Part shown: piece after piece, positions 7,910 to 16,694 of the stretch | Numbering within the stretch: the stretch's first letter is position 1 | Layout: each line of letters opens with the position of its first letter | Assembly: GCA_934087065.1 (NCBI GenBank) | Contig: CAKOIS010000002.1 | Coordinates: 1 to 64,000 of the forward strand | Length of the DNA stretch: 64,000 nucleotides | From: an uncultured Bacilli bacterium | Lineage (GTDB): Bacteria; Bacillota_I; Bacilli_A; RF39; UBA660 | Direction of reading: 5' to 3' | Position numbers and translations under genes: made by a program | The notes under the pieces: generated by a model | The model's database searches: none | Told to the model about the DNA's origin: nothing | The model's input: only the letters and a program-made list of their open reading frames with translations

Positions 7910-8742
7910 AATTTTGTAATATTGTCCATCATAACACTAATGTAGTCATGTCCATCTTTTCTTAAATCATCTGTTAAAGTATACATCGGATCTATTTCTA
8001 GTTTTTCTAAATTATAGTTTTTAATAAATGTTTCAGTTTCACTACTAAGAGTACTTCCCTTTAATACATAAATATATTGAATATCTTTATTATTAATAAG
8101 TTTCTTTGCTTCATTTAAAGCTTTAGTATTGCTTTCATTTTTACTATCTATTGAAATAACATTAATATTGTATTTACTCAAATAGTTAAATGAATTATCT
8201 GTAACTAAAATATTCTTTCTACTAGCATTTTTTCCCATCATAGTAAGTTCAACATCTATTTCACTAATCTTAATCTTTAACTCGTCATATAATTTATCTA
8301 TTTTTTCTTCGTCATACACGTTACTTGTGTAATCTATTAAAGTAGACTTAATATTTCTAGCTATCATCAAGTAGTTAGATGGGTCTAGCCATAACTCACA
8401 TACATCATTTGAAAAACTTAGTCCCTTAGTACCATCTATTATATTTAAGTTAGAGTTAGCATTTAAGAATTCTGCAGCTAATTTAACTTCGTCAGTTACT
8501 CCTGCATAAATAAATGTATCTCCACTAGAATAAATTCCTTTTTGTTTTTCTGTTAACTCGTAACTTTTAGTATCTATTCCATTTGGATAAATACTTTTAA
8601 CCTTAGCAAAAGACGAGTACATATAATTTGTAGCATATTCAAGTGGGTAATAAGTAGCATATGCTGTTTTTGTATTCACTTCCTCATTTTGACACCCTGT
8701 AATTAATAATAAACTTAATAATAAAACAATAATCTTTTTCAT
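7888..8742 (-). CDS. ZnuA/TroA-like lipoprotein lacking metal-ligand histidines
   Basis: A lipoprotein: signal MKKIIVLLLSLLLITGC with the lipobox cysteine at 17. The body (284 residues) has the fold markers of cluster-9 solute-binding proteins for zinc or manganese, such as a central LWLDPSNYLMIARNI and a second lobe beginning NILVTDNSFNYLSKYNI. The usual ligands are gone: the family's DPHxYEP-like site reads GIDTKSYELT, the H before WLDP is Glu, and the HDAFxYL-like site reads DNSFNYL. It may bind something other than zinc. No permease or ATPase gene is adjacent. It overlaps yidD by four bases, so the two are translationally coupled. A decayed partial copy lies at 4840-4980. Confidence 0.75.
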   Translation of the reverse strand: MKKIIVLLLSLLLITGCQNEEVNTKTAYATYYPLEYATNYMYSSFAKVKSIYPNGIDTKSYELTEKQKGIYSSGDTFIYAGVTDEVKLAAEFLNANSNLNIIDGTKGLSFSNDVCELWLDPSNYLMIARNIKSTLIDYTSNVYDEEKIDKLYDELKIKISEIDVELTMMGKNASRKNILVTDNSFNYLSKYNINVISIDSKNESNTKALNEAKKLINNKDIQYIYVLKGSTLSSETETFIKNYNLEKLEIDPMYTLTDDLRKDGHDYISVMMDNITKFKTELFR

Positions 8743-8960
8743 TTTTTCTCCTTTACTGGCACCATATCTATAGTAAATTCTTTTTTATGGTGACACCTTA
8801 ATATTCTTTTAACTCCTAGAAATATTCCCTTAATTACCCCAAACTCATTAATAGAAGTAATCATATACTCACTACAAGTTGGAATAAACACACACTGTCT
8901 GTGAGTAGAAAGTGGAGTACTTTGGTACATTCTAATAAGTTTAATAAGTAACTTTTTCAT
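8739..8960 (-). CDS. yidD: membrane protein insertion efficiency factor YidD
   Basis: A small amphipathic membrane-associated protein thought to help YidC insert membrane proteins. The family pattern is clear in 73 residues: an N-terminal helix, FIPTCSEYMITSINEFG (usually YPTCSxY), then GVKRILRCHHKKEF with the RCH motif, and a final D-x-VP. It overlaps the lipoprotein start (ATGA). In many bacteria yidD lies near yidC and rnpA; here it is detached from that cluster. Confidence 0.9.
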   Translation of the reverse strand: MKKLLIKLIRMYQSTPLSTHRQCVFIPTCSEYMITSINEFGVIKGIFLGVKRILRCHHKKEFTIDMVPVKEKK

Positions 8961-9010
8961 ATCTCACCAACACAATTATACTAAAAAAATAAAGAAAAAT
9001 AAATAAAATC

Positions 9011-9039
9011 TAGCAAATTTGATGTAAAATTGATATAAT
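9011..9039 (+). promoter_or_regulatory. promoter for rnc-smc
   Basis: TATAAT at 9034-9039 with a weak -35 TAGCAA at 9011-9016, spacing 17. Confidence 0.5.
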
Positions 9040-9077
9040 AGAATATATTGATTAGAAATATAGAAAAGGAGATAACT

Positions 9078-9725
9078 ATGGAAACATTAAAAAAATTTGG
9101 AATAGACTTATCAAAAAGCCACTTACTTCCAATAGCACTTACGCATACAAGTTATGCAAATGAACACAACTGTGTGTCTTATGAAAGACTAGAATTCTTA
9201 GGAGATGCAGTTTTGGAACTTGTTAGCAGTGACTACATATATAAATCAAAAAGACTAACTGAAGGAGAAATGAGTAAAAAAAGAAGTCTTTACGTATGTG
9301 AGAATGCCTTATTTGAATATTCTAAAGAACTAAATTTAGCTAGTTATATTAAAGTTGGAAATAGTGTTAGATATCCAAATAAGACAGTTGTTGCAGATGT
9401 ATTTGAAGCTGTAATTGGTGTAATCTATTTGGAACTTGGCTTAAATACAGTAACTAAATTTTTTGATGAGTTAATCGTTCCATATATAGAAAGAAACGTA
9501 GACTTTTTAAATGATTATAAAAGTTCACTTCAAGAACTTGTTCAAACAAACAAGAAAAGTGTAGAGTACGTTTTAGTAAAAGAAGGTGGACCAGGGCATA
9601 AAAAGTACTTTATAGTAAATGCAGTAATTGATGGAATTGTTTATGGCACAGGAAAAGGAAGTAGTAAAAAAGATGCTGAACAGCACGCGGCAAAAGAAGC
9701 AATAAATAAATGTGTAGGTGATTAA
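9078..9725 (+). CDS. rnc: ribonuclease III
   Basis: A double-strand-specific endonuclease for rRNA and mRNA processing. The signature YERLEFLGDAVLEL is at about 33-46, followed by the second acidic site (VVADVFEAVIGVIYLE) and a C-terminal dsRNA-binding domain (SSLQELVQ ... GKGSSKKDAEQHAAKEA). It has 216 residues from ATG 9078, which has AAAGGAG upstream; the TTG at 9048 would precede that site. smc follows after two bases, a Gram-positive arrangement. Confidence 0.95.
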   Translation: METLKKFGIDLSKSHLLPIALTHTSYANEHNCVSYERLEFLGDAVLELVSSDYIYKSKRLTEGEMSKKRSLYVCENALFEYSKELNLASYIKVGNSVRYPNKTVVADVFEAVIGVIYLELGLNTVTKFFDELIVPYIERNVDFLNDYKSSLQELVQTNKKSVEYVLVKEGGPGHKKYFIVNAVIDGIVYGTGKGSSKKDAEQHAAKEAINKCVGD

Positions 9726-9727
9726 GG

Positions 9728-12667
9728 GTGTATATAAAAGAAATAAAAATAAATGGTTTTAAAAGTTTTGCTGATAACGTGAACTTAGAACTCAATAGAA
9801 ACTTTACAGGTATAGTAGGCCCTAATGGGAGTGGTAAAAGTAACATAGTTGATGCTTTAAAATGGGTAATGGGAGAACAATCTGTTAAAACACTGCGTGG
9901 TTCTAATAATATGAGTGATGTAATATTTAATGGTTCAAACTCTCGTGAAGCAAGTAGAAGTGCTAAAGTAGAAATAGTACTAGATAACACTGATAAAAGT
10001 TTACCACTAGACTACACAGAAATAGAGATTAAGCGTGTATTATATAAAACTGGAGAAAATGAGTACTTTATAAATAAAGAAAAAGTAAGACTAAAAGACA
10101 TAACTGACTTATTTTTGGACTCATTTAGTTCTAAAGAGAGCTTGAGTATTATTCCACAAGGAAAAATAAGTGAAATACTAGGTGGTAATCCAATTGAAAA
10201 GAGAACTGTAATTGAAGAAGCTGCAGGAGTTTTAAAATATAAAAAAAGAAAAGAAGAAACATTAAGAAAACTAGCTAAAACCAATGAAAATATTGAGAGA
10301 GTTAACATGATTATAGATGAGTTGTCTATCCAAGTTGAACCCTTAAAAGAACAAGCAGAAAAAGCAAGTATTTATAAAGAAAAGAAAGCTAGACTAGAAA
10401 GTATAGAAGTTAGTGTTTTAGCTACAGACATAGCAAAATATAATGAAGAATACACAACAACTAAAGAAGAAAAAGCGTCTTTAGAATTAAGTCTTGCTAG
10501 TGAAATGACAAAAGACACTGAAGAGAAAACATTGATTGAACAGTTAAAATTAGAAAGAACAAGCTTAGATAATGAAATATCTGATTTACAAAAGACACTC
10601 CTTTCTAGAACAGAAGAATTAACAAGTCTTAACTCTAAAAAAGAACTATTAAAAGAAAGAGATAAATACGATAAAAATAGTGATGAAGTAAAATTAAGGG
10701 TAACACATTTAGAAGAAGAAAAACTAAGTTTAACAAGTGAACTATCTAAATTAAGAGTAGCTTTAGAAGAAGATAATAGACAACTAGAAGTGTCTACTAA
10801 TAGATTAAATGAATTAAATAATGATTACAAGAAATCTAAAGTAGACGAATCAAGTGTAAGCGAAGATATTTCAAAACTTACTAAAAGAAAATATGAATTA
10901 ACTAATAAAAAAGATATACTAGAATATAACATTGACAATATGACTAAAGTTCCATATGGAGTAAAAAGTGTAGTATCAAATCCATCTTTAAAAGGAATAA
11001 AAGGCACTATTGGAAGTGTAATCAATATTAAAAGTGAATATTATGATGCAATAGATGTAAGCTTGGGTGGTGCTGTAAATTATGTAATTACAGAAAATGA
11101 TAACGATGCAAAAATGGCTATTGAATATTTAAAAAGAAACAACAAAGGTAGAGTTACATTCTTTCCTTTAAATCTAATTAAGCCTAAAAGTATTGAACCT
11201 AGTGTATTAAATATAGTAAAACGTACGGAAGGCTACGTTAGTTTAGCAAGTGATTTAGTTGAGTATGAAAGTGAGTTTTATAACATCATAATGAATCAAC
11301 TAGGTAATATAATAGTCGCTGATAATGTAACAAATGCTCTTGGTATTAGTAAAAAAATATCTTCTAGATACAGAGTAGTTTCACTTGACGGAGAAATAAT
11401 TCACGTGGGGGGCTCACTTACTGGTGGAAGTAAATCAAAGAGTTCTAGTGGATTTTTAGATAAAACTGAGTTAGATACAGTAACTAAGAATTTGAGTATT
11501 ACTATAAAGGATATAGAAACTAACGAATTAAAGCTAAAAGAAATAAATGAAAATATTACTAATTTAGCAGATATGATTTACAAAGCAAACTTGAATGTAC
11601 TAAATGCAAGTGAAAAACAGAGTACTACAACTAATAAAATAAATGAGTTAACTACAAAGTTAGAAAGTATAACTCTAGAATTAAATGGAATTGATAAAAA
11701 AAACTCTAATACAGAGTTAGATACTATATTAAAAGAATACTATGAAGTAGAGTCACTTAAAAAGGCTTTAGAAGAAACCATAAATAGTAAAATAACTAAA
11801 AGAAAAGAGCTAATAAGTGAGTTGGAATTAAAAGAGAGTACTGTTAAAAAATATGAAGCTAAAACAAAAGAAAGTACTGACTTATTAAATAGTTTAAGTG
11901 TAAAAGAAGCTAAATTATCAGTGTTATTAGATAACTTATTAAATAGATTAAATGAAGAATATGGTATAACTTATGAAAAAGCAAGAAATGACTTTGAACT
12001 AGATATAGACATAGAAGTAGCTAGAAATGAAATAAATGAGATAAAGAGAATTCTTAAAACTTTGGGAGAAGTAAACTTAGCAAGTATAGACGAGTACGAT
12101 AGAGTTAGTAAGAGATTTGAATTTTTGACTACTCAAAAAAGTGACTTAGAAAGTAGTGAGAAGAACTTACTAGAGATAATTAATAATATGGATGATATAA
12201 TGATAGATAAGTTTGCAACTACATTTAAGAAAGTGAACACTGAATTTACTAAAGTATTTAAAGACTTATTTGGTGGAGGAAATGCATATCTTGTTATGAC
12301 AGATCCAACTAACGTGCTTGAAACTGGTATAGATATAATTGCAAACCCACCTGGAAAACGTCCAGGAAGCCTTAGTCTTTTAAGTGGTGGAGAAAAAACT
12401 TTAACTGCAATAAGCTTGTTGTTTGCAATAATGAACTTAAAAGATGTTCCATTTGTTATACTAGACGAAGTAGAAAGTGCGCTTGATGAAATCAACGTTG
12501 AAAAGTTTGGAGAATACATAAAACATTATAAAGGAAAAACACAACTTCTTGTAATAACACACAAAAAGAAAACTATGGAATTCTTAGACTTACTATATGG
12601 TATTACAATGCAAGAAAGTGGAGTAAGTAAATTAGTTAGTGTTAAATTAGAAGATATAAAAGAGTAA
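9728..12667 (+). CDS. smc: chromosome segregation ATPase SMC (short form)
   Basis: The core of the condensin-like complex that compacts and separates chromosomes. Walker A GPNGSGKSN is at 31-39. A coiled coil follows, then a hinge at about 400-560 (start PYGVKSVV, then DVSLGGAVNYVIT and GGSLTGG), a second coiled coil, the ABC signature LSGGEK at 885-890 and Walker B VILDEVESALDE near 910-920. The start is GTG at 9728 with AAGGG before it. At 979 residues it is about 200 shorter than B. subtilis SMC, with both coiled-coil arms shortened. It is co-transcribed with rnc. Confidence 0.94.
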   Translation: MYIKEIKINGFKSFADNVNLELNRNFTGIVGPNGSGKSNIVDALKWVMGEQSVKTLRGSNNMSDVIFNGSNSREASRSAKVEIVLDNTDKSLPLDYTEIEIKRVLYKTGENEYFINKEKVRLKDITDLFLDSFSSKESLSIIPQGKISEILGGNPIEKRTVIEEAAGVLKYKKRKEETLRKLAKTNENIERVNMIIDELSIQVEPLKEQAEKASIYKEKKARLESIEVSVLATDIAKYNEEYTTTKEEKASLELSLASEMTKDTEEKTLIEQLKLERTSLDNEISDLQKTLLSRTEELTSLNSKKELLKERDKYDKNSDEVKLRVTHLEEEKLSLTSELSKLRVALEEDNRQLEVSTNRLNELNNDYKKSKVDESSVSEDISKLTKRKYELTNKKDILEYNIDNMTKVPYGVKSVVSNPSLKGIKGTIGSVINIKSEYYDAIDVSLGGAVNYVITENDNDAKMAIEYLKRNNKGRVTFFPLNLIKPKSIEPSVLNIVKRTEGYVSLASDLVEYESEFYNIIMNQLGNIIVADNVTNALGISKKISSRYRVVSLDGEIIHVGGSLTGGSKSKSSSGFLDKTELDTVTKNLSITIKDIETNELKLKEINENITNLADMIYKANLNVLNASEKQSTTTNKINELTTKLESITLELNGIDKKNSNTELDTILKEYYEVESLKKALEETINSKITKRKELISELELKESTVKKYEAKTKESTDLLNSLSVKEAKLSVLLDNLLNRLNEEYGITYEKARNDFELDIDIEVARNEINEIKRILKTLGEVNLASIDEYDRVSKRFEFLTTQKSDLESSEKNLLEIINNMDDIMIDKFATTFKKVNTEFTKVFKDLFGGGNAYLVMTDPTNVLETGIDIIANPPGKRPGSLSLLSGGEKTLTAISLLFAIMNLKDVPFVILDEVESALDEINVEKFGEYIKHYKGKTQLLVITHKKKTMEFLDLLYGITMQESGVSKLVSVKLEDIKE

Positions 12668-12690
12668 ACACCTAAGTGGTGTTCTTTTAT
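12667..12690 (+). terminator. terminator after smc
   Basis: AACACC (12667-12672) / GGTGTT (12678-12683), then CTTTTATTT. Confidence 0.7.
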
Positions 12691-12719
12691 TTGACTTATA
12701 TTATAAAATAAACTATAAT
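12691..12719 (+). promoter_or_regulatory. consensus promoter for dxs
   Basis: TTGACT at 12691-12696, 17-base spacer, TATAAT at 12714-12719. Confidence 0.85.
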
Positions 12720-12736
12720 GATTAGGCAGGTGTATT

Positions 12737-14590
12737 ATGAATATAAAAGAAATAAAGAATGATAAATTTTTAAAGAAAATGAATGAAAGAGAGTTAACTC
12801 TTTTAGCGAGTGATATAAGAGAGTTTTTAATTAGTAACATATCTAAAACAGGTGGACATTTATCAAGTAATTTAGGTGTAGTAGAACTTACTATTATGTT
12901 ACATAAAGTGTTTAATTTTAATAAAGATAAGCTTATATTTGATGTTTCTCACCAAAGTTATGTACACAAGATACTTTCTGGACGTGCTCTAAAGTTTGAC
13001 ACATTAAGAAAATTTAATGGCTTAAGTGGCTTTCAAAAAATATCTGAAGGAGACTCTTATGAAGCAGGACACTCTGGTACAAGTTTAAGTGCAGGGCTAG
13101 GGCTTGCTTTATCAAGAGATATGAATAAAGAAAAATATAACGTAATTAGCGTTATAGGAGACGCATCTATTTCAAATGGACTATGTTATGAAGCACTAAA
13201 CCATATAGGTGAAGTTAAAACAAAATATATAATAATCTTAAATGATAATGAAATGAGTATAAATAAAAACGTAGGTGCACTACATAACCACTTAGATAAT
13301 ATAAGAAGTAACAAACATTATGAAAGCACTAAAGATAAAACTAAAGGAGTGTTAAATAAAATTCCATTAATAGGTAAACCACTAGTTAGAATCATTAAAA
13401 ATGTTAAACTAAGTATTAAAAAACTTTACTTAAAAGAAGGTTTTATATTTGAAGAACTTGGGTTAGACTACTATGGGCCAATTAATGGACATGATTTTAA
13501 CGAATTAGAAATGTACTTAAAAAGAGCTAAAGAAAGCACACATTCTGTTTTGCTTCACGTTATAACTGAAAAAGGAAAAGGGTATATTTATTCAGAAAAA
13601 GATACAACTGGTAAATGGCATGGAGTAGGACCTTTCAATAAAGAAACTGGTGTAATACTCTCTAGTGACACTAACCCAACATGGAGTGAAGTAATATCAA
13701 ATAACTTAATTAGACTTATGAAAAAGAATATTGTTGTAATAACTCCAGCAATGGAAAGTGGAAGTAAATTAACTAAATTTAAAAGTATGTTTCCTAAAAA
13801 CTTTATAGATGTCGGTATAGCTGAAGAACACGCTTTAGTACTTGCTAATGCAATGAGTTTAAATAAGATAATTCCTTTTGTAAGTATATACTCAAGTTTC
13901 TTACAAAGAGGATACGACGAAGTATTACACGATATTGCTAGAATGAACTCTCACGTAATAATTGGAGTAGACAGATGTGGTTTAGTAGGACCTGATGGGT
14001 CAACACATCAAGGAGTGTTTGATGTAACATTCTTACTTCCTATCCCTAATCTTATTATAAGTGTACCAAAAGACTCAGTTGAAAGTGCGAATTTACTTAA
14101 TACTGCTATTAAAACTAATAGTCCATTTGTAATAAGATACTCTAAAAAAAGAATAGAGTATAAAGAAGAAAAAATAACTAGTATACAAGTAGGTTCTTGG
14201 GAAAAAATAACTGATGGGTTAGATGCTACACTTATAACTTATGGAGACTTTGTAAATGAAAGTATTAGTGTTATTGATAAACTAAAAAGTGATGGGTACA
14301 ACGTTTCTTTAGTAAACGCTAGATTCTTAAAACCAATAGACTTTCAAATGTTTAATGAAATAACTAAGAAAAATAAGCCTATATTTGTATATGAAGAAAG
14401 TATGCAAATAGGTAGTCTCGGGAGTTACTTAAGTAGTATAACTGATAAAGAAATAATTACTTATGCTATAAAAGATGAGTTTGTAAACGAAGGAACTAGA
14501 GAAGAATTACTAGAGTACTTAGGACTTGACACAGATACAATTTATAATAAAATGAAAGAGGTGATTACTAGTGCTAGAGTACGAAAATAA
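12737..14590 (+). CDS. dxs: 1-deoxy-D-xylulose-5-phosphate synthase
   Basis: The first enzyme of the MEP isoprenoid pathway: a thiamine-diphosphate enzyme joining pyruvate and glyceraldehyde-3-phosphate. Family marks are GGHLSSNLGVVELT, FDVSHQSYVHKILSGR, AGHSGTSLSAGLG, the ThDP/Mg site GDASISNGLCYEALN (GDG-A in most members) with the paired NDNEMSI, and the catalytic-acid region AEEHALVLANAMSLN. The 617-residue length equals the E. coli enzyme. It suggests the cell makes isoprenoid precursors by the MEP route. The rnhB start overlaps its 3' end by 20 bases. Confidence 0.92.
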   Translation: MNIKEIKNDKFLKKMNERELTLLASDIREFLISNISKTGGHLSSNLGVVELTIMLHKVFNFNKDKLIFDVSHQSYVHKILSGRALKFDTLRKFNGLSGFQKISEGDSYEAGHSGTSLSAGLGLALSRDMNKEKYNVISVIGDASISNGLCYEALNHIGEVKTKYIIILNDNEMSINKNVGALHNHLDNIRSNKHYESTKDKTKGVLNKIPLIGKPLVRIIKNVKLSIKKLYLKEGFIFEELGLDYYGPINGHDFNELEMYLKRAKESTHSVLLHVITEKGKGYIYSEKDTTGKWHGVGPFNKETGVILSSDTNPTWSEVISNNLIRLMKKNIVVITPAMESGSKLTKFKSMFPKNFIDVGIAEEHALVLANAMSLNKIIPFVSIYSSFLQRGYDEVLHDIARMNSHVIIGVDRCGLVGPDGSTHQGVFDVTFLLPIPNLIISVPKDSVESANLLNTAIKTNSPFVIRYSKKRIEYKEEKITSIQVGSWEKITDGLDATLITYGDFVNESISVIDKLKSDGYNVSLVNARFLKPIDFQMFNEITKKNKPIFVYEESMQIGSLGSYLSSITDKEIITYAIKDEFVNEGTREELLEYLGLDTDTIYNKMKEVITSARVRK

Positions 14591-15206
14591 TCTATATAAA
14601 GAAGGCGTTACACTAGTCGCTGGTGTAGACGAAGTAGGACGTGGGCCTTTAATCGGTCCAGTAGTCGCATGTGCTTGTATTCTTCCTGTAAACTTTTACC
14701 ATAAAGACATCAAAGACAGTAAAAAGCTAAGTGAAAAGAAAAGAGAAGAAATGTACAAAATTATAAAAGAAAATGCTTTAGCTATAGGGCTTGGCATAGT
14801 AAGTGAGAAAGTAATAGATGAAATAAACATATATGAAGCAACAAAAATAGCTATGAAAGAAGCAATAGAAAATCTGAATATCACTCCTGAACATATATTA
14901 ATAGACGCTATGAAACTCGAATTAAATATCCCGTCAACTTCAATAATAAAAGGGGACGCTAAAAGTGAGTCAATTGCAGCTGCTAGTATAATTGCTAAAG
15001 TAACAAGAGACCATATGCTAGATGAGATGGACAAAGAGTATCCAATGTATGACTTAAAAAATAATAAAGGATATGGTACTAAAAAACATTTAGAAGCACT
15101 ACAGACTTATGGCCCATGCAAATATCACCGAGTAAGTTATTCGCCTGTAAGAAATGCATTAAATGAAAAAAACACAAAAACAATTGAAAATAAAGTAAAT
15201 GTATAG
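14571..15206 (+). CDS. rnhB: ribonuclease HII
   Basis: Cleaves RNA in RNA-DNA hybrids, including single ribonucleotides in DNA. The acidic active-site motifs are AGVDEVGRGPLIGPVV (Asp-Glu pair), DSKKLSEKKREE, ILIDAM and the late Asp in TRDHMLDEM. It has 211 residues from a GTG start at 14571 with AGAGGTG upstream, lying inside the end of dxs. It is translationally coupled to dxs and followed by the foldase gene. Confidence 0.94.
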   Translation: MLEYENNLYKEGVTLVAGVDEVGRGPLIGPVVACACILPVNFYHKDIKDSKKLSEKKREEMYKIIKENALAIGLGIVSEKVIDEINIYEATKIAMKEAIENLNITPEHILIDAMKLELNIPSTSIIKGDAKSESIAAASIIAKVTRDHMLDEMDKEYPMYDLKNNKGYGTKKHLEALQTYGPCKYHRVSYSPVRNALNEKNTKTIENKVNV

Positions 15207-15229
15207 TAAAATGATTATGGAGGGTAAAC

Positions 15230-16201
15230 ATGAAAGAATTTTTTAAAACAAATGGAAAAGGAATAATTATAGGTTTAGTAGTAGGTGTACTAGTAATGTA
15301 TATTTTCTGGCCTAAGAGAATTGCTAAGTTAGAAAATGGAGAAGAAGTATCAATTACTGTTAAAGATCAAACTATAACAGCAGACTCACTTTACAGTGGA
15401 TTAAAACTAAAATATGGTGCTAGTGAAATAGTACAACAAGTAGATAAATTAATACTTGATAAGAAGTACGAATTAACAGAAAGTGATTTAGAAGAAATCA
15501 ATAAATCAAAAGAAAATTACTATTCAACATATAAAAGCTATTATGGAATAACAAAAGAACAATTTTTAAAACAAAATAACTTTGACTCAGAAGAAGACTT
15601 TGTAGAATACTTAAAATTAGAGTATAAAAGAAACCTTTTAGTAGAAGAATACTTAAAAGCAAAAGTAACAGACGAAGATATTAAAGAATATTACAAAGAA
15701 AACTATTTTGCCCCATTTAAAGTGGAACACATACTAGTTAAAACTTCTTCTAGTGTTACAAAAGATGAAGCTAAAGCTACTGCAGAAAAAATACTAAAAG
15801 CACTTAAAGGTGGAAGTTCTTGGGAAGATGTTAAAACTAAATACAAAGATGATATAACAACAGAAAACTTTACAGTAGAGTTTGACTCTAGTTTAGAAGA
15901 AAATTTTGTAAAAGCTGCTAAAAAACTAAAAGATAATAAATATACTACAAGCTTAGTAGAAACATCTTATGGTTACCATATTATATTAAGAACAGAAACA
16001 AAAGAAAAAGAAAGTGTTTCTGACATAAAAGATAGAGTAATAACTAAAGTTGTATCTCAAGAAAAAAACAAAGATACTAATTATTACCAAAAGACTTTAG
16101 TAATAATGAGAAAAGAAGCTGGAATGGAAATAAAAGATACAGAACTAAAAAAAGTATACGATAATTTTGTAAGTAGTTTAGAAACAACAAAAAGTGAGTA
16201 A
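15230..16201 (+). CDS. prsA: PrsA-like membrane-anchored parvulin foldase
   Basis: A secreted peptidyl-prolyl isomerase that helps exported proteins fold. An N-terminal membrane helix (GIIIGLVVGVLVMYIFW, 10-26) has no lipobox cysteine, so it is an uncleaved anchor and not the usual lipoprotein. A SurA/trigger-factor-like helical part follows, then a parvulin domain from about 160 (FKVEHILVKTSSSVT ... TSYGYHIILRTE), and a C-terminal helix region. It has 323 residues. AGGGTAA precedes the ATG. Located directly before the first variable-protein module, it could help fold those secreted proteins, but that is inference. Confidence 0.87.
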   Translation: MKEFFKTNGKGIIIGLVVGVLVMYIFWPKRIAKLENGEEVSITVKDQTITADSLYSGLKLKYGASEIVQQVDKLILDKKYELTESDLEEINKSKENYYSTYKSYYGITKEQFLKQNNFDSEEDFVEYLKLEYKRNLLVEEYLKAKVTDEDIKEYYKENYFAPFKVEHILVKTSSSVTKDEAKATAEKILKALKGGSSWEDVKTKYKDDITTENFTVEFDSSLEENFVKAAKKLKDNKYTTSLVETSYGYHIILRTETKEKESVSDIKDRVITKVVSQEKNKDTNYYQKTLVIMRKEAGMEIKDTELKKVYDNFVSSLETTKSE

Positions 16202-16215
16202 AATCTCACTTTTTA
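16189..16215 (+). terminator. terminator after prsA
   Basis: AAAAAGTGAG (16189-16198) / CTCACTTTTT (16205-16214). Confidence 0.86.
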
Positions 16216-16217
16216 TA

Positions 16218-16247
16218 TTGACAATACCTACTAAAAAATGATAACAT
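16218..16247 (+). promoter_or_regulatory. module 1 leader promoter
   Basis: TTGACA at 16218-16223, 18-base spacer, TAACAT at 16242-16247. The block TGATAACATTATCTTGTAATA around the -10 is shared almost exactly with modules 2 and 3. Confidence 0.72.
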
Positions 16248-16309
16248 TATCTTGTAATAGTGAGAGTAACAAAAATTCTCAAGTTTTAAAAAACAAAGGA
16301 GAGATACAC

Positions 16310-16402
16310 ATGAAAACAAAATACACTTTAAAACCTAGTATGGGGGGGGGTTATTTAACTAGCGTAAATAACTATAGTTTTCATGTGCAATTAAATGGAT
16401 AG
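16310..16402 (+). CDS. module 1 G-tract leader peptide (long frame)
   Basis: A 30-codon ORF with its own GGAGAG ribosome site, starting MKTKYTLKPSMGGGYLTSV and ending in the terminator hairpin. The run of 9 G at 16342-16350 sets the frame: with 9 G the frame continues through NNYSFHVQLNG to TAG at 16400-16402, inside the 5' arm of the downstream terminator; any change not a multiple of three stops at TAG or TAA just after the tract. Leaders of modules 2-4 share the tract, its TTATTTAA flank and the NNYSF segment. A ribosome reaching this stop should cover the hairpin. I infer a regulatory leader in the readthrough (on) state; it could instead be a functional small protein. Confidence 0.68.
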   Translation: MKTKYTLKPSMGGGYLTSVNNYSFHVQLNG

Positions 16403-16422
16403 AATAATTCTACCCATTTTTT
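16395..16422 (+). terminator. module 1 attenuator terminator
   Basis: ATGGATAGAA (16395-16404) / TTCTACCCAT (16408-16417) with one A-C mismatch, then TTTTTT. It lies between leader ORF and regulator gene, so transcription must pass it to reach the two genes downstream. Upstream CACATGAAAA (16307-16316) can also pair with TTTTCATGTG (16378-16387). Confidence 0.8.
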
Positions 16423-16446
16423 CGTGTGTAAGAAAAGAGGTAAGGT

Positions 16447-16689
16447 ATGACAAATGAAGAATTAAAGAAAATTGTTGGAAGAAACGTAAAAAAGTATAGG
16501 CTTATATATAATGCGTACAACAAAGAAAAACTTACTCAGAAAGACTTAGCTGAAAAGATAGGTGCAAAGACACCTCTTATAGGTGCTTTAGAAAGCGAGA
16601 ACAACAACATGGGAATAAGTATATATAACTTATATATGATAAGTAAAGTACTAAATGTACCAATAGAAAAGTTTTTTGAGGAGGAATAA
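16447..16689 (+). CDS. XRE-family helix-turn-helix regulator
   Basis: Eighty residues: an N-terminal helix, then a Cro/CI-type helix-turn-helix (LTQKDLAEKIGAKTPLIGAL ... ISIYNLYMISKVLNVPIEKFF). It is a DNA-binding repressor or activator with no extra sensory domain. AAGAGGTAAGG precedes the ATG, and the variable-protein gene follows after five bases, so both are behind the same G-tract attenuator. Only module 1 has this gene. It may control the module promoters, which share their -10 region, but no operator is identified. Confidence 0.85.
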   Translation: MTNEELKKIVGRNVKKYRLIYNAYNKEKLTQKDLAEKIGAKTPLIGALESENNNMGISIYNLYMISKVLNVPIEKFFEEE

Positions 16690-16694
16690 AGTAT

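Noticed and set aside
12737..14590. GDAS instead of GDGA in Dxs as evidence of a different transketolase
   Set aside because: All other Dxs blocks and the full length are present; GDAS keeps the metal-binding Asp.
16342..16350. G-tracts as simple sequencing errors
   Set aside because: Errors in length remain possible, but the tract itself occurs in four separate loci inside the same ORF and flanks, so its presence is real. Only exact counts need raw-read support.
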